Below, piece by piece: positions 23,269 to 37,440 of a DNA stretch of 64,000 nt. The number at the start of each line of letters is the position of its first letter. The stretch's first letter is position 1. Location of the stretch: assembly GCA_003344405.1 (NCBI GenBank), contig NOWV01000032.1, positions 522,971 to 586,970 of the forward strand. Direction: 5' to 3'. Under the pieces are notes generated by a model that did no database searches, had not been told where the DNA came from, and worked only from the letters and a program-made list of their open reading frames with translations. The DNA is from Trichoplax sp. H2. Lineage: Eukaryota > Placozoa > Uniplacotomia > Trichoplacea. A program made the position numbers and the translations under genes.

Positions 23269-26200
23269 TCGTTGTCTTTGCAATATTCAAAACGTTGCGA
23301 TGGAAACGAAGTTATTATTATTAATAAAATTGATCTTTAAAAGTTTAGAGATTCGTACATTTTTAGAAATGAACTAAAACTTAGATTTTAGCTCTTGATA
23401 ATAATAATTTATATAAAAATTTTCATGAAATACTTGCTGTGTGACTTTAATATTTCAAATCTGCTCAAGTTCAGCAATTAAATCATAAATCGGTGTATTT
23501 ATTTTTATCTGTAATGAACATGCTTTACTTCTGTTGGGTAGTTCAAACAACTCGACAGCGGATACAGTCTTTTTTAATTTTATATTGCTGTAAAACTACT
23601 TTAAAAAATAATAAAATTGAGTTCTTTAACTAACTCTATAACACCAACTACTATTAATTACTACATCTAATCTGACGAACACTTCTATCAGTCGTGATTC
23701 TTAATCATAAAACGAAGATTAGAGTCTCTAATTTCGATTTAACACGTAAAATGAACGTTGAGAAGTTTACAGTATATTGTTAAAATTTAAAGAAAAATTT
23801 ACATACTGTCATATATAAACATTACGAGCTAATTTCTCAAGGTTGTGATGCTCTGTCTAAGAAGAATTTAAGGTAAATTTAAAGGTATACTTCTAAATAT
23901 TTCTCGTATATTTAAGATGCCCCCCGATGAACAGTATTATACCACACGCTCTTTAATTTCGGTCTATATAGGAAGATCAAAATTTAAAAATGATTATCAT
24001 TAATAAGAAACTAGGCCCAAACTAAACAAAATTGTAATAAAACTGTTGAAGAAATTAAAACAAAGAATTTTAAAATAATTTATACCAAGACAGTTTAATT
24101 ATTGAAGTGCGTTGCGTGCTTACATATATTTTTCGTAACCTTTGCAGCTGCAATAACCATGATAGCATTCTAACCTTATTTTATAATTAATTAGACTGTT
24201 CTTAATAGAAATTTTTATAGCAAACGATTAGTGCTCTAAGTCGATAGTTATTATTGATCACTCTATTGCATCTGCTTATCCGTACATTAAAGTAGAATCA
24301 GCAAATAATCTAGCTAAAGTATAGACTAGCAAATATGAATTACGTATTTAAATTCTTACTTTCTTTTACTTTACTAATCTGGTTATCTCCATCTAATAGA
24401 AAATCTTGAGCGAAAGTTATATAACGCTACTATTTCTATGTGCTACTGAATTAAGTATTCCTTATAGAACTCTAAAATAAAAGCTACATAAATCTTACCA
24501 CGATGTCAAGTTATGTTATTTTTTATCACTTTTCTCATTAAGCATGAATATACTTAATTTTACTGTTACTAGATTAATTACATTTACAATTTCTATATTT
24601 GCTCTTGCGATTTCTTGTAAAAATAGCTGTTAAATTATGGTTTTATCTTTATTTAACAATAATTAATGAAATATAAACTTTATGATGGACATGTACATAT
24701 ATTTGATAACAGTGGAAAGCTAAGAATTCTTACAACTATTGTCAAGTTTCAAGTATATTTTATTACCTTCCTTGATACCATTAATAAAAATTGAAATACT
24801 CTCCAATTGAGCATTCTATTGCTTGATTTTAATTGCAATAATGCACTGCAAATCTCGCAAGAAAACTAAATTAAATTTACAGAGATGAAAGCTTGAATTG
24901 GTTTCGGGCTTTAAAATCAGTTAAGCTATAAATAGGACTAGCTTCATCGTTTCGAAAGCTTTTACAGGCTTTTAAAATTTACTGCATTAAAACTGATAAA
25001 TCACAGAAAAATTTAAAAAAATATTGAATTGGTTATAGAGAGTATTACATTTATCCTTTTTTCTTGAATGATTGAAGGTCTATTGTTAAACTAGATTTGA
25101 TTTATAATTCTACCTGATCTAAAGTGCATGTAGCTTACGTATTAGCAATTGCTAATTGAAACATTGAAACATTGAAAGTTAAATTAATCCTAATCAGGTA
25201 TTGTTTTAACAAATAGTTATTATATTATTACAGGATTACCAAAATTATCTTTTTCGATTTTATATCCGAAATTCTTATTTTACTATTCTACTCATTATTA
25301 CGCTAGTTTAAATTTAGTAAATGGTGTTTCGACGAATCAGAAACTTCTTGGTCCTGAATAAGTTAAGAATCTGTCAAATTATCTTTTGTGTCAGACAATT
25401 AAGGCCGGATTACAGTGTTCCCTGATACTTTATATTTTCGTAATGGATGCCAAGGCCTTACATATTTTGAGTTAGCAGTAAATATTTTTTACATAAGGAT
25501 GATTGCCAAAGGTCATTCAAGACACATAATAATATACGCAAATTTATTAATCTGTTATTTAAAATACTTTTTAATGTTTAAAATTATACATGAGAATTTA
25601 TTTTGTCTCCTCATTTACGGTATCAAAACGTACAATATCTATTTGTTTACGAAAAAATCCGTGTAAGCAAAAAATGAATTTGATTACTTTCTTATTACGA
25701 TTACAATTATTGACCCAGTTCTATCCAAATTCAGTAGGTACAGTGTTCACCTGATCTCTTACTCCCTCACTTTACTAGTCAGCAGCGGTGTCATATCTTA
25801 AACTTCTATATTAGTATGGCCGGTGCCACAACAAATCATGGTTAATGCAGTGGTTTTAATAAACGTGTTATAATTTTTATTTCCATCTTATATATATATA
25901 TGAGTTAGTATGCAAATAATGTGTACCATTCATTATTTATTAAACAATTGGCAGCTGTAACTTGTCGACACAACAAATATGTTAAGAATGTATATATGTC
26001 CCTAGACTGTAATAATTGAGGACAATTTATCGCCGTACAATGTGATAGTGGTATAGGATGGAAACTTTATACTTCAATATAGATTTGATATCACGAGGGT
26101 GAATTTGCAGCGTTCACGTAAAATTACACGTAAAATTAATCTAATAGAGTGAATAAAGTATCTATTTTGCGATCCCAAGCTAGGATGTAATATATAATAC

Positions 26201-26820
26201 AGCGTAAAATTAACTTATTGCGGTAAATTATCCAGTTTGGTGTTGCAAACATTTTTATTGGTATAATTTTATTGTTCATAGTTACTTGAAATGATCGATA
26301 AAGTAAAATTTGTAGTCACAATTAAGCACATGAAACGAAGTATAGTTTTTTTTCATTAATTCTTTGAGCTTTCGTAAGCTCTGTAATTCTCTGAATTGTT
26401 TTGAAAATTCTATCTTAACAAAACTTTAGAATAGTACAAAAATTTAACATTTCGCAGTTCAATAATGCATACAATTAAAACTGACTAGAATGATCTACAG
26501 TTTCACATAGTACAAAACAGCCTTTAACATCCTTATGGCAGTTCACATTTATTTACTATCGCATAAACCTAATATAATTAATTGGCATGTACAGGAAATT
26601 TAAGCGGACAGCTTTCAGTTAGAAACTCCGTATCAATGGTTTCCTGCTAGTCTTTGCTTGTTATATGTAATAGAAGGACTCTTTAAATAGCTTTGGTTAG
26701 AACCTTTACTGCTAGATTTTAATAGCGAGTCTAGAAGTTGTCCAATTCTCTTTAATCTAGATCCAAATTAATGAATATTAGCTTTCTTAGATTTTTTTTC
26801 TTTGCTGTAAAATTTAGTTC

Positions 26821-29800
26821 TTACTGTTGCTTGTGATTAGACAGTTCTTCCTGAATATCGCGCAGTTGTTCAGATTGTTTTTCGAACGATTCTGCTTTAT
26901 GTTTCTCCGTTGTTACGCCTTCATGTAACATTGTTTCTAGCTAATAAATAACATTGGCGTTACTTTCTAGAATGGAATCTATTCACAGTAGCAACAAAAT
27001 CTGGATACAGAGAAAATGCTTCTTACACCTACCACAGCCCAGAAACGATTTTGATGATGTATTGCATTTTCTACATGACAGTATTTTCGAAATCTGTACG
27101 GAAATGATCGTTCTAAGTCATCGAGAAATTCAACCTGAATTGTAAGCCTTTTCAGGCTAGCTTCTTTTTGCACTCTATCTATGTCCCCAATAGCTAGGCC
27201 AATCTTAAAAAAATTATTCACGTAGTAACATATAGTTATACAGCTTTTTTAGTTGAAACTTGTCCGTGGAAAACGAAACTTACCATCAAATTCATTACCA
27301 ATATTGGCATTAAAAACATGAAAACGACAAGCATAATCAGAACCATGATACCATGAGGATATTTTATTCTACCGCTCTCAATTCCATCAATAAACACACT
27401 ACGATAGTCAATTTCCCCGATCATCATATCAAGGACTTTGATCCATGCAATTGGAACATTGAAAAGGACACTCTGCAAATTATCGTATTCTTTAAATTTC
27501 AATATTAACATGAGATAACATTACCGGTATTGTTAATACCTCATTCGGTGCAAGCATATAAAAACTAAGAGCAAATCCTTGAATTAGAGAGAATACCACT
27601 AGAACAACCTATATGCATAAAGATTTGTTTTCTATTACGTTTAGAGATCCATTATAATTTCAAGTTAACGCTCATCAGTAAATTCTTACCTTCAAGATAG
27701 TTATAAGCATGGATTTTAACATTAGTACGTAAATTCCAAATATTTCCATTCTGCATAATAAAATAATTTCACATTAATATTAGGCTTCCCTATGAAATTG
27801 TTGTCATAATATAGATTTTTTAAAGCACCTTTGAAATTGCATTACAAGGGCGAAATACGCTAAAAAGATGGTTATGCTTCCAACAGTCCATTGAACGTAA
27901 TCGTTTGCATGATTCATAGTGGACATAAAGAATATTGCGCTACCGTAAAGTAAAAGTTCAAAATAGCTACCTAAAGAAGCGAAATAGCGAAGTCGCTTTA
28001 TCGCGAAAAGTGAATGAATTGTTGATTAGAATTTCTACAGCATCGGGTACAAATACATTCATGACAGTTTCTCACCTGGCGCATCATCTGGTAAACTTCC
28101 TTAGTTAAATTAACAGATGCTAGGATTATGACCAGAATTCGATAGCCATTACTTCTCTAATTTATTTTTTAAAGAAAACATAACTCGATGCATTAATAGA
28201 TTGCACGAATTTTTAAATTATGTAATCGCTAAAGATCCCGTAATTTATCCAAACTACGAAACATAGTGACAGTATCTAACAGTTGCTGCTCAACCAACCT
28301 GTTTATCCAGCTCGTAATCGGTAACATTTTGAGACGATCGATTTACATCAAGGGGATTAATTAATCCAATAAATTTACCGTTTTGGTACCGAAGTTCAGG
28401 AGGTGGTTGAATGTTCAAAATGTATGAAGTTAGGCCAAATACAAAGAGCAGGTATAAAACAAGATTCAAATAAAATACGTATGAACCAATTCGATTCCTA
28501 TGTACGGGATTGTGAACGATTAATTGTTAAAAAATAATTCTTCTGTTATTGAAAAGCTCATAATTCCTACCATTTTACATCTAGTAACTTTTTCGTTAAT
28601 TCATGTTTTAGCAAGTTGGTTCTTTTATAGTGTATCATTGTCTTTTTTTATATAAAACAAATTTTGTCGTTCATATGTCTGTAATGAGAATCTAGATCAT
28701 GAGAGCACTTAAAAATTAATCGTAGACCTGTAAAGCATTATTATTCAGGTAGATGCCGTCCTTTCTGTGTTCGAGCTCGAAACTTGGTCCAGGATCTAGC
28801 AAGGTAAAATCATAACTGACCTAGATTGAATGTTTTAGAATAAAAGTAGATATAATATTATTATACTACTATTAATAAATGGAGTTGCGCTTTTACAAGG
28901 AATAAGGCATTTATTTACATGTTTGTTTGTGGATTTTGGATCTTCAACTATGTCATGCTGTATACAGGAACTCATAACAGTCTAATTTTATAACATAGAA
29001 CAGTGGACAAGTAGATAAATAAAATCTCTTTTAATTAATTGGCTAACAATTGCTGTTAAAATAGTTCATAAATAGGCGCTATTTTACCATACTCATCCCG
29101 TATATTAATACCCTACCTCCGCAACTTCTGGAAGTTTTCTAATCAAGTTTTGCATCACAGTTCTTCCTTGCTCATCAACTCTCCTCATGATTAGATCACG
29201 TTTTCCTCTAAAAAAGTTTCGTACAAAGGTTATGGATAATGTCATCTAACCTGAATGCTTTCATCATATCAGCATATCATATCATATCAGCATATTGTGC
29301 TTCAAAATTATATTAATATTATTTAGAATATGAAGTTCTTACTGTTTGTGAGTCACTATAACCATTGCAGCATCTTTTCTCATATTTTCAATGGCTATAT
29401 CTAAGCAAGTCCTATCTTCATTATTTACAAAACTGACTTCAGCGCCGTGATCCAATAATAACTTGATAGAATTTGCATGTCCTGTTGCCGCTGCAATGTG
29501 CAATGCAGTTTCCTACCCGAAGAGCGATAAGACATATTAAACAACCCAGTGTAATTGCAACTAACTAAACTATAATGATAGGATTTACTCCATGAAAATT
29601 TATCGAGTTCACGGACGCTCTACTATTCAATAGGCATTCCAGAATTTCTTGGTGTCCCTTACTGGCTGCTATTTCTAACGGCGTTAGGTAGCTACCATCC
29701 CTTTAAGGAAATATTGGAAGACTTACGAATACAGAAAATTGGTAAAAAGCACGTATTTTCATACCTTTTTTCAGTTTCAGCGCCATTTTCAAGTAGTGTT

Positions 29801-32800
29801 TTAACGACAGTAGAGTGGCCGTAAGAAACCGCTATATGGAGAGGTGTTCTAGAACGCTCACCTAAGCTATTTAGCAATGAAGGTGATACTTTGCAGAGTA
29901 ATTCTACTGTTTGCGTATTTACTGCACCTCTATTTAGAGAAAAATTTAAAATTGGTATTTCTAATATATGCGTATAAACGTTTATGGATAAAATCAGAGA
30001 ATGTACACAGCACCTGCACGCCAAATGTAATGGAGTGTTGTCGTCACCATCATTTAATTCTAGTTGAGCACCATTCTCTATCAAAATTTCTGCTATCTGT
30101 GTTAATCAAACCATAATCGATATAAGTAGTTTACTGAGTGGTACAATCGATCTAATTAGAATGTAGAAATTTTTCTTATACATTCGTACATGCATATGTG
30201 CAATAATTAGACTATGTATACGTAACGTTATAAAACCCTTCTTCTGCAGCATAATGAAGTGGAGTTCTGTCGTATGTATCGACTTCATTTATAAAAATTT
30301 TTCCCCCTTCCTGTAAGTAGATATATTCATAGATTTACTGTATCTATCTCGAAATAGAAAGGATTGCATATATAATACTAATATTACGTTAAGTAAAAAT
30401 GTTAGAACTTCATGATGACAACATTCTGCTGCCATGTGCAAGCATGATTTGTTCTGGTCATCATATATGTCAACTTTGGCGTGATATTGTAATAAGAACT
30501 TAGCAGCTTCTAAGTGGCCTTTCTCAACGGCAAACAGTAAAGGAGTTCTTCTTCTACTGTCCGTACTATTTATATCCGCTCCCTACGTAGAGAGATCGAT
30601 AAATCATGATAGTTAGTATAAATAAAATATCTATCTATCTATAAATTATTTATATATATGCATGTTACATCAACGATATTCTGGAAACATACTGATTTTT
30701 CTATGCTTACAGATTGCATCAATATGATCATTACTGCGGTGTGTCCAAACGATGCCGCTAAATGTAACGGTGTCCGGTATTGAAAGTCACGAGCATCCAC
30801 AGGGGCGTGATGTTGTATCAGGGCTTCCACGACATCAGGATAGCCGTTTGAAGCTGCTATATGCAATGCTGTTAGTCCATCTCTCTGTACCAATTTTGGG
30901 CAATCATGATAAATTTTTAGTATATTAATACGTCATATTTACGATGAAAAATGATAAATAAGATACATGCATTATCGATAGATAGTGCTAGGCTGCTAGC
31001 TAATATTAAAAAAGGTAAATTTAAAAATATGATTCAGACAACCTGAATTGCTGTGATATCTGCTCCATTGCGAACACACATTTCTACCGCCTAATTTGGT
31101 TTAAATTACAATGTATACTAATTAGTAATTGCTTATATGCTCATACCTGAGTGTCTGATAAAGAAATACGCATCGACTATTTAAATCACGGATGCTACAA
31201 ACCTGTTTATATCCACCTTGTGCCGCTCGATGTAAGGGTGTTCGTCGTTCATTATCTCTATCGTTGATCTGGTCAATGTACTTTCTACGTTTATTATTAG
31301 CGCTATCAAGTAATAAGCCAATTACTTCAGTTGCACCTCTGGATGCGGCGAAATGTATAGGTGCGCCTCCATCAATGGATTTCTTGATCAGACTTGCACC
31401 ATGTTTTATCTAAGAGTAATTAATTAGGGCTGCTTAGTAATACTAGTAAGTATACTATCTATATAGCCGTTTGGTCTACCTACATGACCATGTTAGTTTT
31501 TTCTTTATACATAAATAAATGAAACCTTTTTCAACTTTTGACGATACTTTTTTATACTAATTAGTACAAATGTGAAATTTTACTGGATGAAAAACATACG
31601 CACCAGCAACTTGCATACATTATTTCGATCTCTCATGCATGACACATGGAGAGGCGTCATGAGGTCATTGTCTGTATAATTCACCAAAGCAGGGTCTATT
31701 CTTAGTATTAGCTAGTGATAACAGAAGCCATTGTGATCTCAATACATTGTACTATATTATTATGGATGATTTCGACCTGAAAGTAATAAGTAGTACCTCG
31801 CACATACGAACATGCCCAAATTTACTCGCTTCATGAAGTGTTGTGTTTCCGTCAACATCTTGTAAATCCACTTTTGCCCCGCAGCTAATTAAAACTTCAA
31901 ACGCGGCGAGAGAGTTATGTTTAGCGGCGATTGATATAGGTGGGATTGAATCATAGCCTGGGATGTTGACATCTAAGATTTGAAAATTTTAATCAAGCAG
32001 CAAAACTGTAATTTTTTTACGAATTATTTATATAATCTATCACATTCAAAATACACAACTAAAGAGACTTGAATTATATGATAAATCAGTACCGGCTCCA
32101 TGGTCGACTAGACTCCTTATTATTTCCACCCTATTATATTTAGCAGCGTAGTGCAGCGGAGATAGCTTGTGTTCATCCAATCGGTTACATGCATTCTTAT
32201 CTTTATTGTATACGAAGTATTCTTGTATAACTGAAACATCCCCAAATTTTGCTGCCTAAATTGGAATAGTTTAATGATTGGATTGTACTGTTTAATATTT
32301 TACAGTGACTTTTTTGAGCAAACACAATACAAGCTACTGTACTTGGTCTAAACTAATATCTGCAGTTAATGAAGTCTATTATCACAGTATAACATAAAAC
32401 AGATTATTGCCATAAAATCAATAATAATAAAAATACGAATTGAGAGGCAAGCATAGTGCTGTTAGTTTTATTTATGAATCCGATAAACTAAACTTACAGT
32501 GGTCATAATAATTACACGTATTATTAGATTTAAAATTTGACGTGAAAATTTTAAAACTATTTCCTTGACAATTATACCGTATTTTCGTACTGGCTTATCA
32601 GATATTCATTAATTTAAATGCCTAAATTCTGTATTAGCTTACCCAAAAGAGGTCAAGATTAAGGTTTGTTGTCGATCTCGCATTAGGGATCTCGCTATTT
32701 TCGTATTCTTCCTGTGTTTTAATCCAAAAGACAACCGAATTGGTATAATTTTGAAAAATTCACAGATCATACATTCTCATGATCTGTGAATTTACTGACA

Positions 32801-32949
32801 GTGTAATACACAGATGCTACAAGTATATTTGTACCAGTTTTCATAAGAATACTTACGTTGATTTTATCATTTGGCGGAGTAGGTCTTACTGGAAAACTCC
32901 GGGGAAACAATGTCAAGCTGTTTTTTCTGAAATTTCTTCGTTCCAACAT
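26821..32949 (-). CDS. TRPA: TRPA-family ankyrin-repeat cation channel
   Basis: A tetrameric plasma-membrane cation channel of the TRPA1 group, which senses chemical or thermal stimuli in other animals. The start exon is 32949-32857. About ten exons between 32255 and 29330 encode roughly a dozen ankyrin repeats, for example 32255-32093, 31972-31797, 31711-31604, 31409-31203, 31090-31043, 30884-30711 and 30582-30409, with motifs such as TALHIAASNGYPDVVEALI and RTPLHIAVSYGHSTVV. Then come 29207-29117, 28820-28728, 28641-28571, 28497-28299 (KLLDVKW, S1), 28156-28076 (S2), 27995-27829, 27750-27690, 27608-27525 (GFALSFYMLAPNE, S5), 27472-27284 (pore MMIGEIDYRS and S6 VMNLM), 27203-27033 (the TRPA signature GLAIGDIDRVQKEASLKR) and 26940-26821, a charged coiled-coil-like tail. 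The junction near 30245/30090 is not resolved. N-terminal cysteines used for electrophile sensing cannot be assigned. Confidence 0.93.
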
Positions 32950-34344
32950 TTGTAACTTCACTCGCACAAGCAATTTTGTTATGTTAACTTTATTTGTACG
33001 GGTATTTCTAACGACTCAATGAGGCTTTAATACAACTGCAAACAATAGTATATTTCAATGGCCGTTACGAATTTATTCATATATTCACCGTTGCAGTAAA
33101 TTAAGCTGCAGCTGTTTATGGGTCTGTTAATATTATTTCATATACTACAGTTGTATATCATATTATAGTCTACTCAATAGAATTTAAGGATGCAAAAGTA
33201 AGGTTACATGGTTATGGATACAATATAAATAGATTAATTAACATCGTTACAAGCAGCAGTAATAATAGTGAAGTAGGATTTCGTACTATATCTTCATATT
33301 ACGAATCACAATCTACAGTGCCTCATGCCTTGTATTTAACATGATTGTGTGACGCGATATTTCTACTTGTGACGACAAAAGAAAAAATGAACAATGTACT
33401 ATGATTAATTTTGAATAGAAATCTATTCGAAATAGAAATCGCTCTATTGTTATGATTTTTTACGAATATATTATTGATTTTTTAATGCAAATAAAAAACT
33501 CTAGACGTTGCAACATCCTGCGCTATCTGCGTCACTAAACTTTAATCATTTGAAAATAATTGCTATTTTATTCAAAAAGAATCTTTCAAACTCCACTTCA
33601 GGGAAACCATTTGATATTTAACGACGACCTTACTCCCTAAACATAGTGCAGTACAAGTTTACTACACAAGAAAATTAGCACGATTGTTACTTATGCTGCG
33701 TATGAAACAATATTTCATAGTCGATTTCGTCCTAATATTAGTACAATATATTCTTAAGAAACGCAGAAACTATTCTTTTTGTATTTTAATTCCGTGGTAG
33801 AGGCTCTCTCCAACTCATAATAAGTTCGGGCACCGTACTTAGCTAAGTTAGACGAATACCCACTACAGTATAACGTATTCATAGGTATTACGCTGATTTT
33901 CTAAGTGTTGTAGAACTTATTTGTAACCCATTGTGTGAACCTATCCGTCATACCTATTGTATTTTGGCTAGTGGACAGTATGCACTAGTATATGCGAACC
34001 GGTATTTGCTATTAGAATAGTTATAATTTTTTAAGTATGCAATAAAAAGATTTGTAAGAAGCGGTTGTATCTGTAAATTTTCGGTAGATGTAAACGTACC
34101 AGATTAGGTTAAAGTCCTTGCTGGTACAATAATACACTTATTTGAAGTCCGCAAAATCACGATAGCTGTATCATTTCTACCTAAACATAGTGAGAGCCTA
34201 ATAAGTAGAAATTTCAATTTTGATGAATTCTGGACAAGTAATGAAAATTTATACCTAAAATAATGTATTTGAGTGCCATCCTACAAGTTTTATACGTGAA
34301 GTAGTTTATTACAGTCATTGAAGACAACATTTTACGTGAGAGAC

Positions 34345-34412
34345 TGTACATTGTACAGTACAGTACTATATGCTCCGCAATACTGTACTGTACACTGTAC
34401 AGTTTACAGTAG
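34345..34412. repeat. Palindromic repeat cluster 3a
   Basis: ACTGTACATTGTACAGTACAG and TACTGTACTGTACACTGTAC words, the same family as at 7071. Confidence 0.75.
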
Positions 34413-35762
34413 GGATTAACTGTAACACTCACCAATTGATTTAATCAAAAAATCTCTTGATGAGCTACTGTATATACTGTATTATGATCATCGAAAAATT
34501 AAAAATTGTTTTTCATTTCCTTTGTTGCTTAGTAATTTATAAACTATATGTTAATATTACATTGCATACTATTTGGTTTGAACTTTGAAGGCATTCCCAA
34601 ATTTTAATATTGTTTTGCCGGCACAGGCACACTAAATCGTGCTCAAGCAAGCACAAGAAAGGCACTAAGGGCCATGCTACAATTTTTGCAAAATTTTGTA
34701 TTTTTGTGATTCCTTTTTTTCCTTTAGTTGATAGTGTCAGTGATCAGTTTCTAGGTGGCAACCTTTATGGCTGGTAATCTCACTAAGTAACTACGATATT
34801 GAACGATGATGATAAGATTAGCAATATAAGGGATGGATCAAGCTAGGCCATTACATTAACAGACATAGGTATCGTATAAATTGCCGTACGTATGAGCTTC
34901 AGACAAGCCCTAAAATTCGCTAATGCCCAAATCATTAATTAACCCATATGAATTTATTGCCTTTATATCTTTTATATATACGCGTCCAAAAAAAGAAATC
35001 GAATTGAATAATAAGTTCAAACTTCATTTGTAAAATGATCCGAGATATTTTTAATGTAGGGCCTAACCCAAATTCGACAAAGTCTGGCCTAAATATTAAT
35101 AAGGTCATGTAATCGTAACGTTTAGCAACGATTTGGCCATTGATCAACTTCGCTTCCTTTCTCTAATAACTCATATAAATCAAAAACTGAATGTACTGTT
35201 TTATTTCAGCGGTCCCTAACTGTTTACTAAGTTTACGATGCAACTCCATAAAATTTTGTCTCTAACTCTCTGATCTCTACAGTTAGTGCAGAACTCCAGC
35301 GAACCTTTCATAATTCGCAACTTTTTTACCTTCGTCGGTGCGGAGTTACACAAAACTTAAGCCCTATAATTAATTGTCTTATTCCCTAGATCTAAATTTA
35401 TATTTGAAACCCGTAGAGAATTTACTGTAATAGGATGTTACCTATGACTGTGTGAACTTACAGGATGCATGTTATTAATTCCTTGATGTCCTTCGGACAT
35501 ACCTCGAATGCTGTTTTCACAACCATAACAGTAATGAAAAATCTATGTCTATGTGACTAGTTTGACTTTTGGGTTTTGTGAGTCCAATTTGTATGTAGGA
35601 GGCTAACTAGTGATACGGAAAAAGTGTATTTTGGCAGCAAAAAATTTTAAAGAGATATTTTGCCACAAGTTTACTGTAATAACTCTATTCCCGTGTCTGT
35701 TCTATTAGTCAATACCGATTTTAATTCGCAGTCAATGGTTTTGCATATTACTGTATATAGTA

Positions 35763-35915
35763 TGTACAGTACAGTACACGACTATTGCTACGGCAGTGTA
35801 CTGCACAGTGCACAGTACTGTACGACAACGTGCAAAGAGTTTTAATTTAATTTAATTAATTAATTAATCTTAATAAAAGATTATTTTTCTTTCAAGTACA
35901 GTACTGTACTGTACA
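35763..35915. repeat. Palindromic repeat cluster 3b
   Basis: Two groups of TGTACAGTACAGTAC words are separated by a TTAA-rich run, (TTAAT)n-like, at about 35845-35870. Confidence 0.75.
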
Positions 35916-36555
35916 CACAGTAATGGACTACTAAATAAATTAATTATATACTAGTCCAAACTCCCATCACTTTGCTGACGGTTTACGATAATGTACCCAT
36001 TTATTAATAATTAACAGATAGTATTACCATTCGACATTATATATATCCCGGTAATAGCCGGGTACTACTATATTTAAAACAGATAGATTTAATGTACGTA
36101 CTGATCGTGCATTTCCACGTTGCGCACTTCGCTTTCGCCTATCAGATCGCTGACTAACTGACATTATCCTCTTAGAAACACTTTTTGTTATATGATATAT
36201 AGCAATCAAAAATAACCCGGTACAGGGGAACTACAGTAGGGTAACACTTCGAAATGCATGAGAGCAATAGAACTAATAGTACCTACTAATGTGTATCAAT
36301 CACTTATACCTTCTCAATAATATTTACATAAACCCTAGAGATCATTCATTTCTATACCAATTCAAATTTCCTTAAGTAACTTTCGTATTAGTATGTCTAC
36401 CGAATAAGGATGGTTACTATATACAGTATTAATGCTATGTTAAGGTTGGTAAGCGAAACTGTCAAATATACGTTTATGCTCAATTTGTTAATAAAAAAAT
36501 TAGCAGATAGTATTATCATTCGATATTATATATATCCCGGCAATAGTAATGTACT

Positions 36556-37017
36556 ATGCTATATTAAGATTAGTTAATAATCCAAAGCGCATTATGATAA
36601 CTAATGTACGGTGATGGACATACTGTACCAAGTTAAGATTAGCAGGTACTGTAAGATATCTACAGTGCTGTACAATGTCCTTAGTACTGTGGTCAATTCT
36701 ATACCAATCATTATAATGTGTCTAAGGATCGCTTGAGTATGCAAACAAAGCTTGCTCTGTCGATAACAACCGTTATAAGAAAACGTAACAATGAAAATGG
36801 CTGTGTAGAAAACTCTATAAAAACTCTATGTTTATTCAATTTTCATCAGAGTATTACATGAAATCAAAATTTAAAGGCTCAGTGGCCACCCTTAGCGATA
36901 TAACGAATACTATTTCAAAAATCAGTACTCTGCAGAAATTTCTGCCTTAGAGCTATTCGTTTTACATGAAGAAATCTTAAGGTAAAAAGTACTGTAAGAA
37001 TCTTATACTGACTTATT
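36556..37017. repeat. Dispersed repeat, copy B
   Basis: Second copy of the repeat at 63-515, in the same orientation, with scattered substitutions and small indels. It lies 1.1 kb upstream of the PLXDC-lectin gene, directly left of a palindromic cluster. Confidence 0.8.
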
Positions 37018-37100
37018 GAAATGAACCCATAATCAGAGTCATCTAACAGTATTATAAAAAACCCCCCCGCGCTCCTCGTTTTAAAGAAGGGTGGGTTGGA

Positions 37101-37440
37101 TTATACAGTACAACATACGGTACTGTACAGTACTGTGAATGAGGAAATATACTGTACTGTACGGTACAGGACAATACCAGGGACTTCTAATAAGACGACA
37201 ACGTACAGTACAGTATTAGTTTTAGAAGTCCTGACAATACCCAGTACAGTACAGTACTTGTACATGTGTACTGTACAGAATAACCAAACCATCGACAGGG
37301 GTACGGTACAGTAATCAGTTAGTAATGAATCATGATTGCTAAATATTAAGAGAGAGATAAATACGCAGTACAGTATGCGATTTTCCTATCGCATACTGTA
37401 CTGCGTATTTACTGTACTGTACAGTACAGTACAGTACATG
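37101..37440. repeat. Palindromic repeat cluster 3c
   Basis: A dense cluster about 720 bp before the PLXDC-lectin start codon. It ends in a run of TACTGTACTGTACAGTACAG words and includes the perfect hairpin at 37359-37410. Confidence 0.85.
37359..37410. repeat. Perfect 23-bp inverted repeat with 6-nt loop
   Basis: Arms 37359-37381 and 37388-37410 are exact reverse complements; the loop is TTTCCT. Each arm contains the CAGTACAGTA word of the surrounding cluster. It could form a DNA cruciform or an RNA hairpin if transcribed. Confidence 0.95.

Larger units (their letters stand above)
20616..26820. other. Tail-to-tail intergenic region, RALGPS / TRPA
   Basis: Apart from the duplicated contig ends around the two gaps, I see no gene in these 6.2 kb. 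The stretch 23270-26820 is plain AT-rich sequence without a believable exon chain and without palindromic clusters. The true length is probably about 1.3 kb shorter, because the contig ends overlap. Confidence 0.55.

Noticed and set aside
34935-35147. Minus-strand open frame as a transposon protein
   Set aside because: No integrase, transposase or reverse transcriptase motif; likely chance in AT-rich DNA.
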